Shown here: piece by piece, positions 24,800 to 33,851 of the stretch | Layout of the letters: each line of letters opens with the position of its first letter | Position numbering within the stretch: position 1 is the stretch's first letter | Assembly: GCA_002347725.1 (NCBI GenBank) | Contig: DDXA01000004.1 | Location: forward strand, 496,001 to 560,000 | Length of the DNA: 64,000 nt | Direction of reading: 5' to 3' | Origin: Actinobacteria bacterium UBA2272 | GTDB lineage: Bacteria > Actinomycetota > Coriobacteriia > Anaerosomatales > Anaerosomataceae | Translations under genes and position numbers: made by a program | The notes under the pieces: generated by a model | The model's input: only the letters and a program-made list of their open reading frames with translations | Told to the model about the DNA's origin: nothing | Databases searched by the model: none

Positions 24800-25816
24800 T
24801 CAGCGGTCGAACCGGTCTCCGCACGTCACGGATCCAAGCTCATCGCCTTCGTTCATGATCTCGATGCCCGCCTGCTTCCCGATCCCCCGGAACGTGAAAG
24901 GCGCTCTCCCGCCGCGCAGCTCACGCAGCCGGACCTCGATCGTTCCGCCGAGTGACTCGGCGTCCCGACCCTCCATCGCCCCGAGCACGGGGGCTTTGAG
25001 GATCGACGTGGTGCACCCTTCAAGGAAGAGTTCGAGTTCCTCCCGGCGGCCGCGTAGGATCAGGTGCGCGGTGTTGTCGCCAGTGGTTATGCACGACAGT
25101 CGGGCGCCGGTGTACGTGGCGAAGCGGTGCAGCTTCCCGTCGAGCAGCAGTCCTGCGATGTTGCCGACGAACGCGCCTGTCATCCAGGGCACCTTCGCCA
25201 CCGACACGGTGACCGACACCTCCGGCCGGCCGAAATGGTTCGACTGGGCCCAGATCCACGAGCTGGGGAAGCTACGGCCCCAGTCCTTCTCGACGTAGCC
25301 GCGACCGCCGTCGAAATCGAGCCTCTCTCCGTTCGCCACGATCGACCCCGAGACTCCGTGATCCATGGACAGCACCCCATGGTACGTCTCCATGCGGGGC
25401 ACGAAGCGGTACCATCCCATGATCCCCGGCGAGAAGGCGGTCACTGGCCAGGGGGACCACGTGCCGAACCGCAGTTCACCGCTCACCTCGGCAGCGCCAT
25501 CGCGCAGCATGAGCCTCATGCCGCTGCGGGTGAAGGCATTGTCTCCGATGCGGATGCTGAAAGGCTCTCGCGCATCGGAGGCGAACGACTCGATCGGGTA
25601 TGCGAAGTAGTGCGCCAGGCCACCGCCGGAGAGTATCTGCACGAAGGCGTGACTCGACCGACCATCTTCCGAGTAGGACACGCCCGGAATCACGGCGAGA
25701 GCCTGCTGCTCGTGGGCATCGACCTGCTTGAAGTACCAGCCTTCGAAGTAGCGCCGCGTGGTCCGGCCACCCTGATACATGGCGGGAGTCCACACGCGGC
25801 GTCTGATGGAGGCCAT
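24800..25816 (-). CDS. Tocopherol-cyclase-like protein
   Basis: 338 residues. Shows the signature of the tocopherol cyclase-like family (plant/cyanobacterial VTE1 homologues): RYFEGWYFKQ near the N-terminus, SHAFVQIL, PGIMGWYRFVPRMETYHGV and GYVEKDWGRSFPSSWIWAQSNHF. In plants the enzyme closes the chromanol ring of vitamin E; in non-photosynthetic bacteria the role is unknown and a lipocalin-like binding function is equally possible. ATG at 25816 has AGGAG 5 nt upstream. No tocopherol-pathway genes are nearby. Confidence 0.85.
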   Translation of the reverse strand: MASIRRRVWTPAMYQGGRTTRRYFEGWYFKQVDAHEQQALAVIPGVSYSEDGRSSHAFVQILSGGGLAHYFAYPIESFASDAREPFSIRIGDNAFTRSGMRLMLRDGAAEVSGELRFGTWSPWPVTAFSPGIMGWYRFVPRMETYHGVLSMDHGVSGSIVANGERLDFDGGRGYVEKDWGRSFPSSWIWAQSNHFGRPEVSVTVSVAKVPWMTGAFVGNIAGLLLDGKLHRFATYTGARLSCITTGDNTAHLILRGRREELELFLEGCTTSILKAPVLGAMEGRDAESLGGTIEVRLRELRGGRAPFTFRGIGKQAGIEIMNEGDELGSVTCGDRFDR

Positions 25817-25851
25817 GCGGGCTCCTATCGTGCTGTGACGAGGCGAACCTG

Positions 25852-26073
25852 CTACTCGGCCAGTTCCTCGTGATACTTGAACGACACGTTCATCTTCACG
25901 CGGTACTCGACGATCTTGTTGTCCTCCAACCGAACATCCGATCTCACGACCTCGGCCACTCGGAGATCCTGGAGGTTCTTCGCGGCGGCCTCAAGCGCCT
26001 CCCGCGCAGCAGCCTCCCACGACTCCGCGCTCGTTCCCACAAGTTCGATGACTTTGTAGACGCTACCCGGCAT
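25852..26073 (-). CDS. Dodecin (flavin-storage protein)
   Basis: 73 residues, the usual dodecin size. MPGSVYKVIELVGTSAESWEAAAREALEAAAKN and VVRSDVRLEDNKIVEYRVKMNVSFKY match the beta-alpha-beta-beta dodecin fold, which assembles into a hollow 12-mer that binds flavins between aromatic residues. Buffering of free flavin or protection from photochemistry is the usual assumption. GAGGGAG ribosome site. Lies 35 nt upstream of the tocopherol-cyclase-like gene, same strand, possibly one transcript. Confidence 0.93.
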   Translation of the reverse strand: MPGSVYKVIELVGTSAESWEAAAREALEAAAKNLQDLRVAEVVRSDVRLEDNKIVEYRVKMNVSFKYHEELAE

Positions 26074-26189
26074 GAGATGTCTCCCTCGCGCTGGCCAGTA
26101 CTGTACAAGTGCTTACCCGGTGCCCACCGGTTCAACCTCTCGCGTCGCGGGATAGCGGAAACGCCCGGCGACCGCACACCTCACGCTGC

Positions 26190-28235
26190 TCAGTTGAGCA
26201 GGTCCTCAAGATCCTGAGGTGCGGTGACAGGTCGCTTGCACGCGAAATCCTGGCATACGTAGGCGGTCGCCCGTCCATCGACAGCTTCCCTGCCGACAAG
26301 TAGAGCGGGTCCCGCGTCGCATCCCGGATCGCCTGCGGCCACCGTGAGGTTCGGACGGTAGCGCGACCGCACGACACCCAGTAGCGGAGTCCTGTCCTGA
26401 CCGACGATCGCCACCTCTCGCGGTGGAGCGAGTATGAAATCGAGCACGGCGAGCCACTCAGCGAAGCCGAGCGGCGCCTCGGCAGCCGCTCGCTGCGTCT
26501 GAGCAACGGCAGCCTCCGAGAGGTCGGCGTACTCCCCCTCGCCGCTCAGGTGGGCCATACGGGCAAGCAGCCCGGCCGCCATCGCGCCGCCAGAGGGGAT
26601 CGCCCCGTCCTGCAGCGACTTGGGACGTACGATGAGCGATTCGTGACCGCTGCTCGTATCGAAAAAGCCGCCGGCCGAATCGATGAAATGATCGCCGATC
26701 GCGTCTGTGAGCTCCTTCGCGGCGGCGAACCAGCGCGCGTCGAACGTGGTCTGGTAGAGCTCGAGCAGTCCGACGCCGACGAAGGCGTGATCTTCAAGAT
26801 AGCCGTTGAGCTTGGCGCATCCGTTCTGCCACGTACGGCGCATGCGACCCTCGGGTCCTCTCATCTGTGCCATCAGGAACTCGGCGTTCCGCTCGGCCAC
26901 GATGCGATAGTCGTCTCGCCCGAGTACGCGGGCGGCCTCCGAAAACGCCGCGAGCGTCAGCCCGTTCCAACTCGCGAGCACCTTGTCATCGAGACGTGGC
27001 TTCTCCCGCGACCCGCGGACGCCGAGAAGCGCTGCTCGCATCTTGATCAGGCGATCTTCCACGTACTCGACCGGCTGACCGATGTCTCGCGCAAGGTCCT
27101 GCATGCTCCGATCCAGGTGAAGGACGCTTCTACCCTCGAAGTCGCCTGCTGCGCTCACTCCGAACGCCGCCATGAAGAGCTGCGCATCGGCGCTGCGGTC
27201 AGAAACACCTCTGGCGAGCGCGTCGCGCACTTCCTGCGGCGTCCAGACGAAGTAGCGACCCTCCTCGCCCTCCGAGTCCGCGTCTTGCGCTGAGTAGAAC
27301 CCTCCTGCCGGATCGAGCATCTCGCGGACGAGGTAGTCGAGGGTCTCGGTGACGACCCGCCGGTAGGGCGCGTCGCCGGTCACCTGCCATGCGTGCAGGT
27401 ACAGACGTGCGAGCTGTGCGTTGTCGTAGAGCATCTTCTCGAAATGAGGAACGAGCCAACGTTCATCAGTCGAGTACCGGTGAAACCCACCGCCAAGTTG
27501 ATCGTAGATGCCCCCGCGCAGCATCGCATCGAGCGTCGTGGTCACCATCGCAAGCAGGTTTGCGTCATCGGTCGCCAGATAGCGGCGCAAGACGAAGTCA
27601 ACGACGGCCGGCTGGGGGAACTTCGGTGCGCCACCGAAGCCGCCGTGGGTCCTATCGAAGACCCGGGTCAGACCACGAGTAGCCGTCTCGATCGTCTCGA
27701 TCTCGAGCGTCCCGCTCGAGACGACGCCCCCGCCCGGGCTCCTCTCCAGCACCTGCGTGAGGGCCGCGCCGGCTTCAAGGACCTCGTCACGTCGGTACTG
27801 CCACAGCGAGGTGATCTGCGTGAGGACCTCTGAGAACGACGGCATGCCGTACCTGCTGTGCTTGGGGAAGTAGGTACCGCCGTAGAATGGCATGGCCTCC
27901 GGCGTCAGGAAGACGCTCATCGGCCAGCCACCTCGGCCGGTCATCGCCTGAACCGCGTCCATGTAGATCGCATCGATGTCGGGCCGCTCTTCACGATCGA
28001 CTTTGATCGAGACGAAGTGCTCGTTCAACAGCGCGGCCGTTGCCTCGTCCTCGAAGCTCTCATGCTCCATGACGTGGCACCAATGGCACGCCGAGTAGCC
28101 GACACTGAGAAAGACGGGCTTATCCTCGGCGCGAGCCTTCTCGAACCCCTCATCTCCCCAGGGGTACCAGTCCACGGGGTTGTCCGCATGTTGCCGGAGG
28201 TAAGGACTGCTCTCCGATGCAAGGTGGTTGGGCAT
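26190..28235 (-). CDS. yyaL: YyaL family thioredoxin-domain protein (DUF255 + glycosidase-like barrel)
   Basis: 681 residues, normal for the family. N-terminal DUF255 thioredoxin-like domain begins NHLASESSPYLRQHADNPVDWYPW and has a CHWC active site in YSACHWCHVMEHESFED; GGWPMSVFLTP and FYGGTYFP follow. The rest is an (alpha/alpha) barrel resembling N-acylglucosamine 2-epimerases and cellobiose epimerases (GGGFHRYSTDERWLVPHFEKMLYDNA). The human homologue is SPATA20. Substrate unknown. ATG at 28235 with GGGAG about 10 nt upstream. Confidence 0.92.
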   Translation of the reverse strand: MPNHLASESSPYLRQHADNPVDWYPWGDEGFEKARAEDKPVFLSVGYSACHWCHVMEHESFEDEATAALLNEHFVSIKVDREERPDIDAIYMDAVQAMTGRGGWPMSVFLTPEAMPFYGGTYFPKHSRYGMPSFSEVLTQITSLWQYRRDEVLEAGAALTQVLERSPGGGVVSSGTLEIETIETATRGLTRVFDRTHGGFGGAPKFPQPAVVDFVLRRYLATDDANLLAMVTTTLDAMLRGGIYDQLGGGFHRYSTDERWLVPHFEKMLYDNAQLARLYLHAWQVTGDAPYRRVVTETLDYLVREMLDPAGGFYSAQDADSEGEEGRYFVWTPQEVRDALARGVSDRSADAQLFMAAFGVSAAGDFEGRSVLHLDRSMQDLARDIGQPVEYVEDRLIKMRAALLGVRGSREKPRLDDKVLASWNGLTLAAFSEAARVLGRDDYRIVAERNAEFLMAQMRGPEGRMRRTWQNGCAKLNGYLEDHAFVGVGLLELYQTTFDARWFAAAKELTDAIGDHFIDSAGGFFDTSSGHESLIVRPKSLQDGAIPSGGAMAAGLLARMAHLSGEGEYADLSEAAVAQTQRAAAEAPLGFAEWLAVLDFILAPPREVAIVGQDRTPLLGVVRSRYRPNLTVAAGDPGCDAGPALLVGREAVDGRATAYVCQDFACKRPVTAPQDLEDLLN

Positions 28236-28354
28236 AGCGCATCAGTCTCCCAGAGCTACCTTCGTCGTGGCGTCGAGAGGTAGATGCCCCGGCGGTTGCG
28301 AACTGAAGCCTCAGGCGTGGGCCGGGGAGGAGACTCACGGCGTACGAACACAAA

Positions 28355-28373
28355 GGGCCGGACCTTTCGGCCC
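28355..28373 (-). terminator. Hairpin downstream of tRNA-Phe
   Basis: GGGCCGGA (28355-28362) pairs with TTCGGCCC (28366-28373) around a 3-nt loop; on the minus strand the stem is followed by TTTGTG, 20 nt after the tRNA 3' end. Confidence 0.5.
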
Positions 28374-28392
28374 GACCCTTCGGAAGCATCTA

Positions 28393-28468
28393 TGGTGGCC
28401 AGAGACGGACTTGAACCGCCGACACGGGGATTTTCAGTCCCCTGCTCTACCATCTGAGCTACCTGGCC
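28393..28468 (-). tRNA. tRNA-Phe (anticodon GAA), CCA encoded
   Basis: Minus strand: acceptor GGCCAGG/TCTGGCC, D-arm GCTCAGATGGTAGAGC, anticodon stem GGGGA with loop CTGAAAA (GAA), T-arm GGCGGTTCAAGTCCG, discriminator A and encoded CCA. Confidence 0.96.
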
Positions 28469-28547
28469 GTGGGTGCTGAAAGAGAGTAACCAACGCCCCG
28501 CTCGAAATCAAGCGAGCACCCGGTGCATGCAGGCGAGAAGTGACGCA

Positions 28548-28577
28548 CGAAGGGCGACCCGTGGGGGTCGCCCTTCG
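28548..28577 (-). terminator. Strong hairpin terminator after the cold-shock gene
   Basis: 13-bp perfect stem, CGAAGGGCGACCC (28548-28560) with GGGTCGCCCTTCG (28565-28577), 4-nt loop, 27 nt beyond the cold-shock stop. No long T-run follows on the minus strand. Confidence 0.8.
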
Positions 28578-28603
28578 CTGCTAACCTTGAAGCGCTCTGT
28601 GAA

Positions 28604-28807
28604 TTAAAGAGCGCGAACGTTGGTCGCCTGCTGCTTGCCGTTGTTGCCGGTGGCCTCGTCGAACGAGACGCGCTGGCCCTCGTCGAGGGTCTTGAAGCCC
28701 TCGGTCTGGATCTCAGAGAAGTGGACGAACAGATCGTCGCCGCCCTCACGTGAGATGAAGCCATAGCCCTTGTCCGCGTTGAACCACTTGACGGTACCTT
28801 CAGCCAT
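28604..28807 (-). CDS. Cold-shock protein (CspA family)
   Basis: 67 residues, single OB-fold cold-shock domain: GTVKWFNADKGYGFISREGG (RNP1 KGYGFI), DLFVHFSEI (RNP2 LFVHF) and the C-terminal QATNVRAL. Binds single-stranded RNA/DNA and melts mRNA structure. ATG at 28807 with an AAGAAGGG site. A -10-like TATACT (28919-28924, minus strand) would give a leader of about 100 nt, in keeping with the long 5' UTRs of cold-shock genes. Confidence 0.96.
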   Translation of the reverse strand: MAEGTVKWFNADKGYGFISREGGDDLFVHFSEIQTEGFKTLDEGQRVSFDEATGNNGKQQATNVRAL

Positions 28808-28962
28808 TTTCGAACCCTTCTTCCTCGCCCCATCGGGGCAAAACAAACGACGTGACTGCCGCTTGGAAATGCGGTGTGTCACGTCGCAATCCTTCGGACC
28901 CCATCGGCCCGCCCGCGCAGTATAGCAGGTTGTCGGCCAGAATGCACCAGCCGGGTCGCCCT

Positions 28963-29382
28963 CTACGCCCGCCAGAGCTCGCACACCCACTCGCGACAGA
29001 TGTCGGCACGATAGGTGCGAGGCAGCAGGCACCCCGTGTCCGGATGGCAGAACTGGCACTTGCGGACGTCCACCCACTCCGGGAGCGTGGCGCGGTACGC
29101 CTCGCCTTTCGGCGTGGGTGGATGGCTCAGCCGCGGGTCGTGAAGAGGTTCGATACCGGCCTGACCCGCACGATTCTCGGAGTCCGTGAGCACCAAAGCT
29201 CCGCTCGCCTGGAGGCGCTCAAGCCACAGATCGATGTACTCGGGCAGCCAGCCGTCACCGATGTACGCGCCGTTCTCGTCGTGAGCCAGGTAGAGGCAGC
29301 AGCACAGGCCGCCGCACTCGTTGCACAGGTCGAAGTCCTCAGCGTCGGACATCTTCACGGCGATGCGGTTCTCGTGCGTCAT
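28963..29382 (-). CDS. Cysteine-cluster protein (YkgJ/UPF0153-like)
   Basis: 139 residues. Cysteine pattern C-x2-C-x3-CCC near the N-terminus (CNECGGLCCC) and CQFCHPDTGCLLPRTYRADICREWVCELW at the C-terminus, the layout of the zinc- or iron-chelating YkgJ family. Function unknown. ATG at 29382 is preferred to 29412 because AAGGG lies 7-8 nt upstream of it. Confidence 0.75.
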   Translation of the reverse strand: MTHENRIAVKMSDAEDFDLCNECGGLCCCLYLAHDENGAYIGDGWLPEYIDLWLERLQASGALVLTDSENRAGQAGIEPLHDPRLSHPPTPKGEAYRATLPEWVDVRKCQFCHPDTGCLLPRTYRADICREWVCELWRA

Positions 29383-29462
29383 GAAGTGCCCTTCCCGTGG
29401 AGGCGGATGCATCGGGCAGCCCCGCGTGGCGGGTCTCTGCTAGCGGAAGAAGCGACGAGGCC

Positions 29463-30311
29463 TCAGTACACCTCGGGCACGTAAGTCTGCGAGTCGATCG
29501 GCGGGCGCATGTAGCCTTCGGCCGACTGCTTGCGCGGCGGTAGCTTGAACGGCTCGGGCAGAGCGTCCTCGTACGGGACCATCGTGAGCAGATGGCTGAT
29601 GCAGTTGAGCCGCGCCCGTTTCTTCACATCCCCTTCCACCACCCACCAGGGCGACTCCTTGGTGTCCGTGTACTTGAACATCTCGTCCTTGGCCCTGGAG
29701 AACTCCTCCCAGCGGTCGCGCCCCTTGAGGTCGGTCTCGGAGAATTTCCAGCGCTTCAGCGGGTCGTCGATGCGGTCTTGGAACCTCCGATCCTGCTCCT
29801 CGTCCGAGATCGAGAACCAGTACTTGATAAGCACGATGCCCGATCGGACAAGCATCCGCTCGAACTCCGGACAGTCGCGGAAGAACTCCTTGACCTGCTC
29901 TTCGGTCGCCCACCCCATGACTCGCTCGACGACCGCGCGGTTGTACCAGGAGCGGTCGAACAGCACGATCTCACCAGCGGCGGGAAGCTGCGCCGAGTAG
30001 CGCTGGAAGTACCACTGACTCTCCTCACGCTCGGTGGGCGCGGGCAGAGCGACCACGCGGCAGATGCGGGGGTTGAGCGCCTCGGTGATGCGCTTTATCG
30101 CGCCGCCCTTGCCGGCGGCGTCACGGCCCTCGAAGACCACCACCACGCGAAGGCCTTCGTTCTTCACCCACCCTTGGAGTTTCACGAGTTCGATCTGCAG
30201 CTTCTCGAGTTCGCGATAGTAGACCTTCGAGTCCATCTTCCGGGGCCCAGGTCCGCCATCGTCCGCCGACTCTGCGTGATACGCCTTCTTCGACGAACCG
30301 TTCTTGCCCAT
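29463..30311 (-). CDS. ppk2: Polyphosphate kinase 2 (PPK2 family)
   Basis: 282 residues. PPK2 uses polyphosphate to phosphorylate nucleotides. P-loop region VVFEGRDAAGKGGAIKRI (Walker A GRDAAGKGG), lid/arginine stretch, Walker B-like IVLFDRSWYNRAVVERVMG, and ending PEVY. Length and single domain fit the ADP/GDP-forming one-domain class; nucleotide preference cannot be told from sequence. Its ribosome site AAGGGG is inside the last codons of ppk1, whose stop is 2 nt upstream, so the two are translationally coupled. Confidence 0.93.
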   Translation of the reverse strand: MGKNGSSKKAYHAESADDGGPGPRKMDSKVYYRELEKLQIELVKLQGWVKNEGLRVVVVFEGRDAAGKGGAIKRITEALNPRICRVVALPAPTEREESQWYFQRYSAQLPAAGEIVLFDRSWYNRAVVERVMGWATEEQVKEFFRDCPEFERMLVRSGIVLIKYWFSISDEEQDRRFQDRIDDPLKRWKFSETDLKGRDRWEEFSRAKDEMFKYTDTKESPWWVVEGDVKKRARLNCISHLLTMVPYEDALPEPFKLPPRKQSAEGYMRPPIDSQTYVPEVY

Positions 30312-30313
30312 GC

Positions 30314-32464
30314 CTACCCCTTGCTCCGGGAGCCCTTCTTGCGCACGACCGTCCCCGTCTTGGCCTTCTTGCGGCGCCTCGGCTCCACCGCCCGCCGGAT
30401 GGACAGGAGCGCCGCCTGCGAGTCGATTGCCTCCTCGCCCTCAGCGGGCGACAGGCGCTCGTACGTGCCGTCCGGCAGCATGCGCCGGGTCCGCACGTTG
30501 TCGGCCAGGTATGTGCCGAGGATCTCGTCTCTGAGTCGCGCCACCAGCGCAGCGTCCTCCACCGGCGCCAGTACCTCCACGCGCCGATCGAGGTTGCGCG
30601 GCATCAGGTCGGCACTCCCGATGTAGACGCACGGCTCGCCCGCGTTGCCGAAGTAGTAGATGCGGCTGTGCTCGAGGAACCGGCCGACGACGCTTCTGAC
30701 CGTGATGTTCTCGCTCACGCCCGGCACTCCGGGCCGCAGGCAACAGATGCCACGCACGACCAGGTCGATCTTCACGCCCGCATTCGACGCCTCGTACAAG
30801 AGCGTGATGAGCTGCCGGTCCACAAGCGAGTTCATCTTGAAGATGACGTGCCCCGCGACCCCGTCGGCGGCGTGCTGCATCTCCCGTCGGATGAGCTCGG
30901 CCAGGCGGTGGCGCATCTCCACCGGCGCCACAAGGAACTTGCGGTAGCTGCTCTTGGCCGCGTAGCCGGTGATCAGGTTGAACAGTTCCGAGGCGTCGGC
31001 GCCGACCTTGGCGTTTCCCGTGAGCAGCCCAAGATCGGTGTAAAGCGTCGCTGTGACCGGATTGTAGTTGCCCGTGCCGATATGCACGTAGCGCCGGATC
31101 TTCGAGCCCTCGCGCCGCACGACAAGCGCGACCTTGCTGTGCGTCTTCAGGCCCACGAGCCCGTAGACCACGTGCACGCCCGCACGCTCGAGAGCCCGCG
31201 CCCACTCGATGTTGCTCTCCTCGTCAAAACGCGCCTTGAGCTCCAGCAGGCAGGCGACCTCCTTGCCCGCCAGAGCGGCGTCCATAAGCGCTTCGACGAT
31301 CGGAGAGTCCCTGCCCACGCGATAGAGGGTCATCTTGATCGCAAGCACGTCGGGGTCGTGCGCGGCCTGGCGTATGAACGAGATCACCGGCTGGAACGAC
31401 TCGAACGGATGATGCAACAAGATGTCCCGCTCGCGGATCGCTGTGAAGATGTCGATGTCGTCGCCGTCGCCGAGGTCCACGGTGAGCTCCGGCACGAACG
31501 TGGGGTACTTCAGGTCGGGACGATCGAGGCCCGCCAACCCGAACAGCTCGCTCATGCCGAGCGGCGGGTCGATCGTGACGACATCTGCGGCATCCATCTT
31601 CAGGTTCTCCACGAGGATGTCGCAGATGAGCGAAGGCATGGTGGGGTCCACCGTCATGCGGACCACCGAGCCGAACCGCCGCTGACGTACACCCGCCTCG
31701 ATCGTCTCGAGCAGGTCGTCGGCCTCGAGTTCCTGGATCACCATCTCGGCGTCGCGCGTGATACGGAACGGGTGAGCCTCGGTCACCTCGAAACCCGGGA
31801 AGAGCGTGTCGATATGCGCGACCACGAGTTGCTCGAGCCACACGAACGCGCGCGTGCGCGTGCCGCGGGTCGCCTGGGTCACGATGGGCACGAACCTCGG
31901 AAGGGCCTTCGGGATCTTGACGCGCGCAAACCGCTCCTGCCCGTCCGGGCCCTTGACCACAACCGCAAGGTTCATGCTCAGGTTCGAGATATGCGGAAAC
32001 GGTCGTCCGGGGTCGAACGCAAGCGGCGTGAGAACCGGGAACACATCGATCGCGAAGTACTCGTAGGCGGCGGCGCGCTGGTCCTCGTCGAGATCGGCAT
32101 AGTCGAGCAGATGGACGCCGGCGTCGGCGAGATCGGCGCGGAGGGCACCGAACGCCTCCCGTGCACGGTGCAGCATGTCCGGCACGCGCTCACGCACCGC
32201 CGCAAGCTGCTCGGCGGCAGTCAGCCCGTCGTCGGAGACCCCGGTCACGCCCGCGGCTATCTGCTGACGCAGACCGGCGACGCGGACCATATAGAACTCG
32301 GAGATGTTCGAACTGAAGATTGCGAGATACTTGGCGCGCTCGAGCAGCGGGTTTCGGGTGTCCAGCGCTTCCTCGAGGACGCGCTCCTGGAACGCAAGCA
32401 GCGCGAGCTCGCGATTGACGAACAGCGTCGGTTCGTCGAGATCCAGCTCGCGCTTCGTCGTCAT
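30314..32464 (-). CDS. ppk1: Polyphosphate kinase 1
   Basis: 716 residues, normal PPK1 length. Reversibly polymerises the gamma-phosphate of ATP into polyphosphate at the inner membrane. N-terminal FVNRELALLAFQERVLEEA and SSNISEFYMVRVAGL; catalytic C-terminal part with KMTLYRVGRDSPIVEAL, THSKVALVVRREG and RYVHIGTGNYNP, which includes the autophosphorylated histidine; also YIGSADLMPRNLDRRVE. ATG at 32464 (GGGGGAG just upstream) is preferred to the upstream ATG at 32533. Directly followed by ppk2. Confidence 0.96.
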   Translation of the reverse strand: MTTKRELDLDEPTLFVNRELALLAFQERVLEEALDTRNPLLERAKYLAIFSSNISEFYMVRVAGLRQQIAAGVTGVSDDGLTAAEQLAAVRERVPDMLHRAREAFGALRADLADAGVHLLDYADLDEDQRAAAYEYFAIDVFPVLTPLAFDPGRPFPHISNLSMNLAVVVKGPDGQERFARVKIPKALPRFVPIVTQATRGTRTRAFVWLEQLVVAHIDTLFPGFEVTEAHPFRITRDAEMVIQELEADDLLETIEAGVRQRRFGSVVRMTVDPTMPSLICDILVENLKMDAADVVTIDPPLGMSELFGLAGLDRPDLKYPTFVPELTVDLGDGDDIDIFTAIRERDILLHHPFESFQPVISFIRQAAHDPDVLAIKMTLYRVGRDSPIVEALMDAALAGKEVACLLELKARFDEESNIEWARALERAGVHVVYGLVGLKTHSKVALVVRREGSKIRRYVHIGTGNYNPVTATLYTDLGLLTGNAKVGADASELFNLITGYAAKSSYRKFLVAPVEMRHRLAELIRREMQHAADGVAGHVIFKMNSLVDRQLITLLYEASNAGVKIDLVVRGICCLRPGVPGVSENITVRSVVGRFLEHSRIYYFGNAGEPCVYIGSADLMPRNLDRRVEVLAPVEDAALVARLRDEILGTYLADNVRTRRMLPDGTYERLSPAEGEEAIDSQAALLSIRRAVEPRRRKKAKTGTVVRKKGSRSKG

Positions 32465-32624
32465 CGCTCCCCCATGCTTGTGGTCGAGTGGCCAGCACAC
32501 GTTGTCATGGACAGTGTAGCGCGCTACGGCCACCCGGCGCCTGCCGGGGGCGGCATCACCGGTTGCGGCCGACGCGCCGCGGGGTCACTATTGTGCTGCC
32601 CGGCCGACATGGAGAAGGAGCGCC

Positions 32625-33038
32625 ATGACACGATTCGTCTGGGAGCCGACGCTGGCCACCGGTCAGCCGGAGATCGACGAACAACATCGCGGGATCTTCG
32701 CGCTGGCCGATGAGCTCGCCGAAGCCATCGATTCAGGGCACGCTACCGAGGAGATCGTGGCCGACTGCGTCTGGCGCCTCACCGACTACGTCATTCAGCA
32801 CTTCGCGGACGAAGAGCAGCTGATGGAAGACGCCCGCTTTCCCGAGCGGGCCGTCCACAGGAGCCTCCACGAACATCTCACCGCCGAGACGCTACGCATA
32901 GCCGCCCGATTCTTCAATGGCGAAGACCTGCAACCCGCCACGCTCGCGCCGTTTCTCGCAGGCTGGCTGAGAGACCACATCCTGACCGAGGACCTGCGCC
33001 TGGCCGAGCACCTTGCCTCCCGCAGCCGCAGTGAGTGA
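32625..33038 (+). CDS. Bacteriohemerythrin
   Basis: 137 residues, single-domain hemerythrin: carboxylate-bridged di-iron O2-binding four-helix bundle. Ligand-type residues seen: DEQH (PEIDEQHRGIF), HFADEEQLM, HRSLHEHL and LRDHILTEDLRLAEH. Opens with FVWEPTLATG, typical of the family. Stores, senses or shields against O2. GGAG ribosome site 6 nt upstream of ATG. Divergent from ppk1 and convergent with the next gene. Confidence 0.94.
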   Translation: MTRFVWEPTLATGQPEIDEQHRGIFALADELAEAIDSGHATEEIVADCVWRLTDYVIQHFADEEQLMEDARFPERAVHRSLHEHLTAETLRIAARFFNGEDLQPATLAPFLAGWLRDHILTEDLRLAEHLASRSRSE

Positions 33039-33089
33039 TCTCACGCGGCGACCCGACGGCATCCGCGCGCGACAATGCGCCAGCCTCGG

Positions 33090-33851
33090 CTACGGTATCT
33101 CGACGTACTCGGCCGTCTCCCAGATGGTCCCGACGACGTGGACACCCTCGTCGGTGACCTCCAGGGCTTCGATGCCGAAACCCGGGATACGGGCGAGACG
33201 CGGGTTGACCACGTCTTCCAGGAAGTCCGCGCCGAGCGGCAGATAGTCAGCGGGCACGTCGACCCCTGCCACCGTCGCCGAAGCGACGTCCACATCGAGC
33301 GCAGAGCCGCTGATGCCCGCCCGGCCGGACGCCGACACCGCCCAATCCCGACCGGCGTAGGTGACCACAGCCGACGCACGTGCGGTGTCGCCCCCGGTCA
33401 GGTCGATCTGCATCGTCTTGATCGGCCAGTACGCCGAACTGTGCCGGTAGGACATCAAAGCCGAAAGTTCGGCCTCGGTGAGCGTCGCGTCAAAGGGCTT
33501 GGTCCCGCTGTACATGCGCTCGTAATCGTCCGGATCGGCTCCCTCCGGCAGCTCTGGCCAGACCACGCCCAGCTTGACGACCGCACTATCGAAATCCGCT
33601 TCGGTGAACGCGACGCCGTTATCCTCCGGCTTGCTGAACTGCCCGAGAACCACCGCGACGCCGATGATCGCCAGGATCACGATCGCAACCGCCACGACCA
33701 GAGCGACAAGACACCCTTTCCGCTTGCGCCGGGGGCCGGGGGCGCCAGCCACATGTCCGGACAGCGGCGGGGCCTGCGGGGGGGCGCCTGAGGGCGGCGC
33801 GTCGACTACGGCAGTCCCGCCGGCGGTGCCGGATCCGTTCTCGTCACTCAT
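33090..33851 (-). CDS. Membrane-anchored extracytoplasmic protein of unknown function
   Basis: 253 residues. Gly/Pro/Ala-rich cytoplasmic N-terminus, a basic patch (PRRKRKG), one membrane helix (CLVALVVAVAIVILAIIGVAVVLG) and a ~180-residue external domain with no recognised family (contains YERMYSGTKPFDATLTEAEL and GRDWAVSASGRAG). ATG 33851 chosen over the adjacent GTG 33854; AAGGGG is 8 nt upstream. Similar architecture is common among actinobacterial surface proteins. Confidence 0.65.
   Translation of the reverse strand: MSDENGSGTAGGTAVVDAPPSGAPPQAPPLSGHVAGAPGPRRKRKGCLVALVVAVAIVILAIIGVAVVLGQFSKPEDNGVAFTEADFDSAVVKLGVVWPELPEGADPDDYERMYSGTKPFDATLTEAELSALMSYRHSSAYWPIKTMQIDLTGGDTARASAVVTYAGRDWAVSASGRAGISGSALDVDVASATVAGVDVPADYLPLGADFLEDVVNPRLARIPGFGIEALEVTDEGVHVVGTIWETAEYVEIP

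Noticed and set aside
30668..32713. 681-codon plus-strand open frame opposite ppk1
   Set aside because: Antisense to a complete PPK1 with catalytic motifs; composition is that of a shadow frame.
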